In this document: positions 57,852-64,000 of the stretch, in pieces | Layout of the letters: every line of letters starts with the position of its first letter | Numbering within the stretch: position 1 is the first letter of the stretch | Origin: Methylolobus aquaticus | Lineage (GTDB): Bacteria > Pseudomonadota > Gammaproteobacteria > Methylococcales > Methylococcaceae | Assembly (NCBI GenBank): GCA_004168015.1 | Contig: SEYW01000002.1 | Span: 233,013-297,012, forward strand | Direction of reading: 5' to 3' | DNA length: 64,000 nt | Notes under the pieces: generated by a model | Database searches by the model: none | What the model saw: the letters and a program-made list of their open reading frames with translations, nothing else | What the model was told of the DNA's origin: nothing | Position numbers and translations under genes: made by a program

Positions 57852-60800
57852 TGGACGAGACCTCGCTGACGCCGGAGCAGCACCTGCGCCGCCTGGAGCG
57901 TGGGCTGGCTGAGGCCATGCGCAAGGACCAGTTCGCGCTGCGCAAGCGCCTCGACCGGGCGCGCGATCAGCTGAAGAAGGGCCAGGATGCCGCCGAGACG
58001 CTGGCGCGTGTCGACGGCGAACTGGCAAAGTCGGTCGAGCTGCGACAGTTGCGGGCGGCCAGCCTGCCGAATCTTCGCTACCCGGAAGACTTGCCGGTCG
58101 TCGAGCGGCGCGACGCGATCCGCGAGGCGCTGCTCGCCAATCAGGTCATCATCGTCTGCGGCGAGACGGGTTCGGGCAAGACCACCCAGTTGCCGAAGAT
58201 CTGCCTGGAAGCCGGCCGCGGCGTCGCCGGCTACATCGGCCATACCCAACCGCGGCGCATCGCGGCGCGCACGGTTGCGGTACGAATCGCCGAGGAACTG
58301 GGCCAGCCGCTGGGCCAGTCGGTCGGGTACAAGGTCCGGTTTCACGATCAGACGCGTCCCGAGAGCCTGATCAAGCTGATGACCGACGGCATCCTGCTGG
58401 CGGAGACGCAGAACGACCGTTTCCTCGACCAGTACGACACGCTGATCATCGACGAGGCGCACGAACGCAGCCTGAACATCGATTTCCTGATCGGCTACGT
58501 CAAGTGGCTGCTGCCGCGACGGCGTGACCTGAAGCTGATCATCACCTCGGCGACGATCGACCCGGAGCGCTTTTCGCGTCATTTCGACGACGCGCCGATC
58601 ATCCATGCTTCGGGCCGGACCTATCCGGTCGACGTCCGCTACCGGCCGGTCGGTGTGGAGGAAGCGGCGGACGAAACCGATCGGAGCGAACAGCGCGCGA
58701 TCGTCGAGGCAGTCGATGAGTTGTGGCGGGAAGGGCAGGGCGACATCCTGATCTTTCTGAGCGGGGAACGGGAGATTCGCGAGACCGCCGAGTCGCTGCG
58801 CAAGCATCACCCGCACGCCTGCGAGATCCTGCCCTTGTTTTCGCGTTTGTCGGGCGCCGAGCAGGAGCGGGTGTTCAAGCCGCGCGGCCAGCGCCGCATC
58901 GTGCTGGCGACCAACGTCGCCGAGACCTCGCTGACGGTGCCCGGCATCCGCAGCGTGATCGACACCGGCTATGCGCGCATCAGCCGTTACAGCGCGCGCA
59001 GCAAATTGCAGCGGCTGCCGATCGAGAAGGTCTCCCAGGCCAGCGCGAACCAGCGTTCCGGCCGTTGCGGACGGCTGGGCCCCGGCATCTGCATCCGTCT
59101 GTATTCGGAGATGGATTTCCAGGGCCGCCCGGTGTTTACCGAGCCCGAGATCCTGCGGACCAACCTGGCCGCGGTGATCCTGCAGATGAAGGTGCTCGGG
59201 CTCGGCGACATCGCCCGCTTCCCGTTCATCGAGCCGCCCGACGATCGCGCGATCCGCGACGGACTGAAGACGCTGCAGGAGATCAACGCGCTCGATGCGC
59301 AGGGCGGGCTGACCGACATCGGCCGACGGCTGGCCAAGTTCCCGCTGGACCCGCGCCTCGGCCGCATGTTGCTGGCCGCCGCCGACGAGCATTGCCTGGC
59401 CGAGGTTGCCATCATCGTCGCGGCGCTGAGCGTGCAGGACCCGCGCGAGCGCCCGGTCGAAAAGGCCGCCGCGGCCGATCAGTCGCATGCGCGCTTCCGG
59501 CACGAACATTCCGATTTTCTCGCCTACCTGAACCTGTGGAGGGACCACGAGGAACAGAAGAAGCATCTGTCGAACGCGAAGCTCCGCGCCTATTGCCGCG
59601 ATCATTTCCTGTCGTACCTGCGCATGCGCGAATGGCAGGACATCGAGCAGCAGATCATGCAGGTGGTCAAGGGCGATCTCGCGCTGCGCGTGAACCAGAT
59701 TCCGGGCGAGTACCCGCAGATTCACCGCGCGCTGCTGACCGGACTGCTGTCCAACGTTGGCTTCAAACATGAGCAGAGCGAGTACCTCGGCGCGCGCGGC
59801 CTGAAGTTCCAGATCCACCCCGGTTCGTTCCTGTTCAAGGCGCGGCCGAAATGGATTATGACCGCCGAGCAGGTCGAGACGACCAAGGTCTACGGCCGCA
59901 CCGTCGCAAAGATCGAGCCCGAATGGATCGAGACCTGCGGCGCGCATCTGATCAAGCGCCAGCATTACGATCCGCACTGGGAGCGCAAGCAGGCCGGCGC
60001 AGTCGTGCACGAGCGCACCACTCTGTTCTCGTTGACGGTGCAGTCCGGCCGTTTGGTGCCCTACGAGAAGATCGACCCCGTCGCCGCGCGCGAGATCTTC
60101 ATCCGTTCGGCGCTGGTGCAGATGGACTACGACAGTAAGGCGCCGTTCATGACGCGGAACCGCGAACTGCTGACCGAGGCGGAATACCTGCAGCAGAAGG
60201 GACGGCGTGTCGATCTGGTCGTCGACGAGGACTGGATTTACCGCTTCTTCGACGAGCGCGTGCCGGCCACCGTCGTCAATGGGATCATCTTCGAGAAGTG
60301 GCGCCGCGACGCCGAGCGCCAGCAGCCCAAGCTGCTGTTCCTGACGCGCGATGACATCACCCAACCGGCGCGCTCGGCCGTCCAGGCGACGGATTTTCCG
60401 GACGAGCTGAAAGTCGGCCAGCTGACGATTGCGCTGCAATACCGCTTCGAGCCGGGGCACGAGGACGACGGAGTGACCGCGATCGTACCGCTGCACTGCC
60501 TGAACCAGCTTGCGCCCGAGCCGTTCCAGTGGCTGGTGCCGGGCTTGTTCCCCGAGAAGGTCGTCGGCCTGATCAAGTCGCTGCCCAAGACCTACCGCAT
60601 CCATTTCGTGCCGGCGCCGGATTTCGCCGAGCGCGTGCTGCCGATGCTGGATTACCGTCGCGGGTCGCTGTTTGAGCAGTTGTCCGGCGGACTGCGCAAG
60701 CTGGGGAAGCTGACGCCGCCGACCAGCGCCTTCGACGAAACGACGCTGCCCGTGCATCTGCGCATGAACTTCGCGTTGGTCGACGAGAACCAGCGCGTCG

Positions 60801-61777
60801 TCGGCCGCTCGCGCGACCTGGCCGCGTTGCAGCGCGAACATTCGCGCAAGGCCATCGACACGTTCACGGTGCTCGCCGCCAGCGTCGTGACCTGCACGCG
60901 CCGCACAGCCTGGGATTTCGACGATCTGCCGGCGGTGTTCGACGGCACGCACGACGGCCAGGCGATCCACGGCTATCAGGCCATCATCGACGAAGGTGAC
61001 ACCGTCGGAGTCAAGGTATTCGACACCGAGGCCGAGGCCGCTCTGCAGCACGAGCAAGGCCTGATCCGGCTGTTCCGGCTGAGCCTGAACAAGGAACTGA
61101 AGTACCTGCGCAAGAACCTCGTGGTCGGCGCCGCGGCCGAGCTGGCCTACCGGCAATTGCCGCCGCATCCGCTATGTCATGCCGATCTTGCGACGGCGCG
61201 CGAACTGCGCGACGACTTGCTGGACCGCATCATCGGCGCGCTGTTTGTCGTCGATCCGGGAGCCATCCGGACCCGTGCCGCGTTCGATGCCACGCTGGCT
61301 CAACACCGCGGCGAACTGGTCACGGAGGCCGACAAGCTCAGTCGTCTGGTCGACAGCGTCCTGACGCAGCGGATTGCGATCGCGCGCAAACTCGAAGGAC
61401 GGCTGCCCGAGTCCACCCGCAAGGATCTGCGCGAACAACTGGCCCTGATGATCTTCCGCGGCTTCGTCGTGCGCACGCCGGCCCGCCAGTTGACCGAATT
61501 GCCGCGTTACCTGAAGGCGATGGACCATCGTCTCGACAAGGCCCAGAGCGACCCCGGCCGTGACCAGAAGCTGATGGTCGAGGTACAGGCGTTCTGGACC
61601 CCGTATTGGACCAGGGTCAAGGCCGATCCGCGTGGTCTCTGGCCCGAGCGCGACGAATTCCGCTGGAGCCTTGAGGAATACCGCGTGTCGCTGTTCGCAC
61701 AGATGCTGAAGACCGCCTACCCGATCTCGGCCAAGCGCCTTAAGGAAGCCTGGGACGCCTGCGAGGGCAAATCATGA
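57851..61777 (+). CDS. hrpA: HrpA, ATP-dependent DEAH-box RNA helicase
   Basis: A 1308-residue protein, the normal size of HrpA. It starts MDETSLTPEQHLRRLERG at 57851; the open frame extends upstream through the permease gene but that part is not coding. Walker A GETGSGKTTQLPKICLE, DEAH box LIIDEAHERSLNIDFL, motif III ITSATIDPERFS, and motif VI QRSGRCGRLGPGICIRLYSE are present, followed by the HA2/OB-fold region and the long HrpA-specific C terminus. HrpA rescues stalled or collided ribosomes and processes some mRNAs in gammaproteobacteria. It is tightly coupled to the ABC transporter pair. Confidence 0.96.
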   Translation: MDETSLTPEQHLRRLERGLAEAMRKDQFALRKRLDRARDQLKKGQDAAETLARVDGELAKSVELRQLRAASLPNLRYPEDLPVVERRDAIREALLANQVIIVCGETGSGKTTQLPKICLEAGRGVAGYIGHTQPRRIAARTVAVRIAEELGQPLGQSVGYKVRFHDQTRPESLIKLMTDGILLAETQNDRFLDQYDTLIIDEAHERSLNIDFLIGYVKWLLPRRRDLKLIITSATIDPERFSRHFDDAPIIHASGRTYPVDVRYRPVGVEEAADETDRSEQRAIVEAVDELWREGQGDILIFLSGEREIRETAESLRKHHPHACEILPLFSRLSGAEQERVFKPRGQRRIVLATNVAETSLTVPGIRSVIDTGYARISRYSARSKLQRLPIEKVSQASANQRSGRCGRLGPGICIRLYSEMDFQGRPVFTEPEILRTNLAAVILQMKVLGLGDIARFPFIEPPDDRAIRDGLKTLQEINALDAQGGLTDIGRRLAKFPLDPRLGRMLLAAADEHCLAEVAIIVAALSVQDPRERPVEKAAAADQSHARFRHEHSDFLAYLNLWRDHEEQKKHLSNAKLRAYCRDHFLSYLRMREWQDIEQQIMQVVKGDLALRVNQIPGEYPQIHRALLTGLLSNVGFKHEQSEYLGARGLKFQIHPGSFLFKARPKWIMTAEQVETTKVYGRTVAKIEPEWIETCGAHLIKRQHYDPHWERKQAGAVVHERTTLFSLTVQSGRLVPYEKIDPVAAREIFIRSALVQMDYDSKAPFMTRNRELLTEAEYLQQKGRRVDLVVDEDWIYRFFDERVPATVVNGIIFEKWRRDAERQQPKLLFLTRDDITQPARSAVQATDFPDELKVGQLTIALQYRFEPGHEDDGVTAIVPLHCLNQLAPEPFQWLVPGLFPEKVVGLIKSLPKTYRIHFVPAPDFAERVLPMLDYRRGSLFEQLSGGLRKLGKLTPPTSAFDETTLPVHLRMNFALVDENQRVVGRSRDLAALQREHSRKAIDTFTVLAASVVTCTRRTAWDFDDLPAVFDGTHDGQAIHGYQAIIDEGDTVGVKVFDTEAEAALQHEQGLIRLFRLSLNKELKYLRKNLVVGAAAELAYRQLPPHPLCHADLATARELRDDLLDRIIGALFVVDPGAIRTRAAFDATLAQHRGELVTEADKLSRLVDSVLTQRIAIARKLEGRLPESTRKDLREQLALMIFRGFVVRTPARQLTELPRYLKAMDHRLDKAQSDPGRDQKLMVEVQAFWTPYWTRVKADPRGLWPERDEFRWSLEEYRVSLFAQMLKTAYPISAKRLKEAWDACEGKS

Positions 61778-62013
61778 ATTGCCCTGGCCGGCGATGGCGC
61801 GAAAAGGCGCGGCGCTGACGGCGGGGTTCGATCGGACACGGCTCGATAGAAGAAGGCAAGCCATAGGAATCAAATCTCAAGCCCCGGGGATGCGCCGCAG
61901 TGCGCCGTTTGGCAGCCTCACTCGAGCGGGGCATGCTCAGAATGGCAGTCGCAACGTCGCGTTTTCCTCGCTAACCCAGACCGATCCCAAACCCCTATCG
62001 CTACTTGCCTTTC

Positions 62014-62400
62014 ATGATGAGCCACCCCTCCAATCCATCCGAGGTGTCGCCGAGCCAGCTCGAATACTGGCGGCGAGCGCTGTCGGCTCAAACACGCCAA
62101 CGGCAGGAAATGGAACGGGTGGCCTGGGAGGAAGTGAGGCGCATCGCGGGGGTATTGCGCGTCCAGTTCGGCGCGACGCGCGTGATCGTGTTCGGATCAC
62201 TCGTGCGAGGCCGTTTCACCGAGCGCTCCGACCTCGACATCGCAGTCGAGGGGCTGGATGCAGAACGCTTCTTTGCGGCCCTGGCAATGGCGAATGGCCT
62301 GACGGACCGTACCGTCGACTTAAAGCCCCTGGAGAGTCTAAGTCCGCATTTTCGCGAGCGGGTGCTGGCAACGGGATGCGAAGTCGATGCGACCGATTGA
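62014..62400 (+). CDS. mntA: MntA-type antitoxin nucleotidyltransferase
   Basis: About 128 residues, starting at the ATG at 62014 or the next codon. The adenylyltransferase signature GSLVRGRFTERSDLDIAVEG fits the GSX10DXD pattern of MntA antitoxins exactly. MntA proteins AMPylate the HepT toxin next to them and so block its RNase activity. The 3' end overlaps the HepT gene by 14 bases, the standard operon layout. Confidence 0.82.
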   Translation: MMSHPSNPSEVSPSQLEYWRRALSAQTRQRQEMERVAWEEVRRIAGVLRVQFGATRVIVFGSLVRGRFTERSDLDIAVEGLDAERFFAALAMANGLTDRTVDLKPLESLSPHFRERVLATGCEVDATD

Positions 62401-62893
62401 TCCCGCAGCTCTCGGCGAACTGGCTGCCGACCTGACGATGGAACTGGAACGGCTGGCGGAACTGGCGCCTGCCATCGCTTATGTGCGAGCCGAGATACGT
62501 CGCGACCTGGAGCGTGCGCCATTGTTTCGCGAGAGCCTGGCGCTCAAGCTGCACAACTTCTACGGCGGTGTGGAGAGAATCCTGCTGTTGGTTGCGGTGG
62601 AACTGAATGGCGGATTGCCGTCCGGGGCCGATCGGCATAAGCGGCTGCTCGATCGAATGGCCCAGGCGCGCGAGGGTCGCCCGGCGGTCGTCTCTTCTGC
62701 GACGGCGGTGCGCCTGCGCGAATTTCTCGGGTTCCGCCATATCGTGCGTCATCTGTACGGGTTCGAACTCGATCCCGAGCGGCTGGATGCGTTGGCGATG
62801 CAGTACCCGGATACCTGGACTGCGGCGCAAGCTGAGGTGGCGCGTTTCATCGCCTGGCTTAGGGATTTGGCGGTGCATTTGGAGCAGCCCTGA
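62387..62893 (+). CDS. hepT: HepT-type HEPN ribonuclease toxin
   Basis: A 168-residue all-helical protein. The HepT catalytic motif RX4HXY is seen in FRHIVRHLYGFEL (Arg, four residues, His, one residue, Tyr). The Tyr is the AMPylation target in characterised pairs. N-terminal FRESLALKLHNFYGGVERIL is the helical HEPN core. With the nucleotidyltransferase gene just upstream this is a complete type VII toxin-antitoxin pair. At 168 residues it is longer than short HepT proteins but within the HEPN range. Confidence 0.82.
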   Translation: MRPIDPAALGELAADLTMELERLAELAPAIAYVRAEIRRDLERAPLFRESLALKLHNFYGGVERILLLVAVELNGGLPSGADRHKRLLDRMAQAREGRPAVVSSATAVRLREFLGFRHIVRHLYGFELDPERLDALAMQYPDTWTAAQAEVARFIAWLRDLAVHLEQP

Positions 62894-63138
62894 GTCCTGC
62901 GCGGCCTGAATTCAATGGCGGACGTGCCGCATTCCTCTGGTGGCGACTGGCTCGGTACCTAGGGTGGGCATGGGGTGTGATGCCTTCCCCAGCTCGGCGT
63001 TTTCTCGGCTACTTTGAGATTTTCCCGGATTACACGGAACGTAGGCGTGGAGCACTCTGCGCGGTGCGTTGCCCACGCAACTCGTTGTGTTGAGCGCAAT
63101 TGACTGACGGGCTGCATTGGCAGTGCCACGGAAAGGGA

Positions 63139-63177
63139 CGCCCCGGATACCGCTTTCGGCGCCTGGTATCCGGGGCG
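63139..63177 (-). terminator. Strong 13-bp hairpin, probable terminator of the 32-residue gene
   Basis: CGCCCCGGATACC, a 13-base loop and GGTATCCGGGGCG form a perfect stem starting 13 bases past the stop codon of the small minus-strand gene. A CCCTTTCC stretch follows on the minus strand. The 246 bases between hepT and this hairpin hold no gene. Confidence 0.7.
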
Positions 63178-63189
63178 GGACGCGAGCGC

Positions 63190-63288
63190 TTACATCGCCT
63201 TGACGATGCCGACCGCGGCCAGATAAGCCACCAGGGTAATGCCGACTGCATAAATCAAGCTCTTGATGTTCTTGATGTCCAGTTCCAT
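63190..63288 (-). CDS. 32-residue single-helix membrane protein
   Basis: A small gene with CGGAG seven bases before the ATG. The product is MELDIKNIKSLIYAVGITLV followed by AYLAAVGIVKAM: a polar start and one transmembrane helix with a short positive tail. It is followed at once by a strong hairpin, which supports real transcription. I do not recognise a family. Single-helix peptides of this size include regulatory subunits of membrane complexes and type I toxins, and neither can be claimed here. Confidence 0.6.
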   Translation of the reverse strand: MELDIKNIKSLIYAVGITLVAYLAAVGIVKAM

Positions 63289-63770
63289 GTCCAACTCCGT
63301 TGAAAGCCTGTAGTGAACGCCACGGGGTGGCGGACATCGACGTTCCGCTCACCGATCTGCATTCAGCATAAAGCGTGCCCGCGGTGAACCAATGGCCCGA
63401 GATACCCGGCTTCAACCGTTCGCCGTCATTTCCTGCGGCCGCTTGATCTCCGACCGTGCCATGACCTTTGCTTGAAACCGCTCAGTCCGTCTCGCCAAAC
63501 AACACAGCCGCGGCTATCCGCTGACGGTTCGATCCCGGAGGAGCTTCGTGGCTGAGTGCTCCGATCCGCCGTCCGGCCAGTGGCCGGGGCTGAAACTGCC
63601 GGATGGATGACCCTCCAACCCGCCCGCCGATCGCCGGTCAGCCTGAACGACGGGCAAAGTTGCGGGCCGCGCCAGCGGACCCCTGGTGCTGTCCAGCCGT
63701 CAGTTATTCCTGCCAGAAGACCCGTTGCGCCTCTGCAAGTCGCCGATCGGTGCGATGTCATTCGCCGTTC
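63289..63770. other. Intergenic, no gene seen
   Basis: About 480 bases between the divergent small membrane gene and the TetR gene. No ORF here has coding character. The promoter of the 32-residue gene should lie in its left end. Confidence 0.45.
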
Positions 63771-63820
63771 TTGACAATCAAACGCTTGATTAAGACAATC
63801 GCATTCAATCGTTTGATTGA
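63771..63820 (+). promoter_or_regulatory. Promoter with two palindromic operators for the TetR gene
   Basis: TTGACA at 63771 is followed after 17 bases by GACAAT, a plausible sigma-70 promoter. Two inverted repeats overlap it: AATCAA-ACGC-TTGATT (63776-63791) and TCAATC-GTTT-GATTGA (63805-63820). The outer arms CAATCAAACG and CGTTTGATTG also pair with each other. This suits autoregulation by the TetR-family protein that follows. Confidence 0.65.
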
Positions 63821-63858
63821 CTGCTTTTGACGATGCCAAAACGCTGCGAGGTCAGCTC

Positions 63859-64000
63859 TTGAAAGATACCGATGACGTCATGGATGGCCAGGATGCGCGC
63901 AGCCGACTGGTGATGGCCGCCCTGCGGCTGTTCGCCGAAAAGGGCTACGAAGGGGCGACGACCCGCGAGATCTGCGAGCTGGCCGGCGCCAACATCTCGG
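63859..64000 (+). CDS. TetR-family regulator, 5' part only
   Basis: The frame runs off the right end of the window. Starting at TTG 63859 or ATG 63880, it reads SRLVMAALRLFAEKGYEGAT, then TREICELAGANIS, the N-terminal helix-turn-helix of a TetR/AcrR protein. The TTREICELAGAN wording is that of the CerR/CecR-like group with a DUF1956 C terminus, usually found with efflux genes. The rest of the gene and its target are outside the window. Confidence 0.85.
   Translation, partial: MKDTDDVMDGQDARSRLVMAALRLFAEKGYEGATTREICELAGANIS

Noticed and set aside
57791-61168. Very long open frame (over 1100 codons) on the minus strand opposite hrpA
   Set aside because: It lies exactly antisense to the well-supported helicase, has no recognisable domain, and is what high-GC codon bias produces in the antiparallel frame.

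Overview
The window is high-GC chromosomal DNA that reads like a gammaproteobacterium. It carries RecBCD-type recB and recD, a full-length HrpA helicase, a DUF3080 lipoprotein and a NodIJ-type ABC pair. I cannot name the genus. Most genes sit tightly packed with ATGA-type overlaps; two stretches (about 19.4-20.1 kb and 51.4-55.9 kb) look like decayed or mobile DNA.

Left part (1-15 kb): the 3' end of recB and complete recD; a secreted FG-GAP repeat protein and a DUF3080 lipoprotein on the minus strand; a PPOX-class flavoprotein overlapping a PEP-synthase-like dikinase; a secreted LprI/MliC-type lysozyme inhibitor; an orphan HoxX hydrogenase-maturation protein; a GlxA-type AraC regulator; and a small DUF4177-like exported protein.

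15-24 kb: two adjacent P-loop ATPases, one with a winged helix and six 38-residue TPR-like repeats, lie next to a decayed integrase end and a tRNA-Phe 3'-half copy. Then comes a six-gene operon for a Cys-rich HvfA-type RiPP metallophore: precursor, DUF692/MNIO maturase, DUF2063 partner, DoxX membrane protein, ECF sigma factor and zinc-finger anti-sigma.

24-38 kb: a TetR gene and two small enzymes (tautomerase, AhpD-like) share three copies of GGACC-N4-GGTCC, an apparent self-contained regulon. A Tat-type cytokinin-dehydrogenase-like flavoprotein and a phosphofructokinase follow. A sigma-54 enhancer-binding protein is divergent from a second MNIO operon (DUF2282 bufferin, DUF692, DUF2063, DoxX, then msrP). 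The intergenic region has a near-consensus sigma-54 promoter and an upstream 16-bp palindrome.

38-52 kb: remnants of an IS5-type transposase and an alpha/beta hydrolase, small-molecule enzymes (GNAT, cupin, methyltransferase), LysR and MocR regulators, DMT exporters, two GSTs and an aminotransferase. An alkylation-repair operon holds ada, a frameshifted alkA and a 2OG-Fe(II) oxygenase.

51.4-56 kb: a murI remnant, a startless mobile-element fragment, an AlpA/gpA replication pair and an AT-rich membrane TPR gene end at tRNA-Phe (minus strand). A 46-bp ungapped, about 78% identical copy of this tRNA's 3' half lies in the same orientation at 19.86 kb, so 19.9-55.9 kb may be or contain an old tRNA-Phe island.

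Right part (56-64 kb): NodIJ-like ABC transporter, hrpA, an MntA/HepT (type VII) toxin-antitoxin pair, a 32-residue membrane protein with a strong terminator, and the start of a TetR-family regulator behind palindromic operators.
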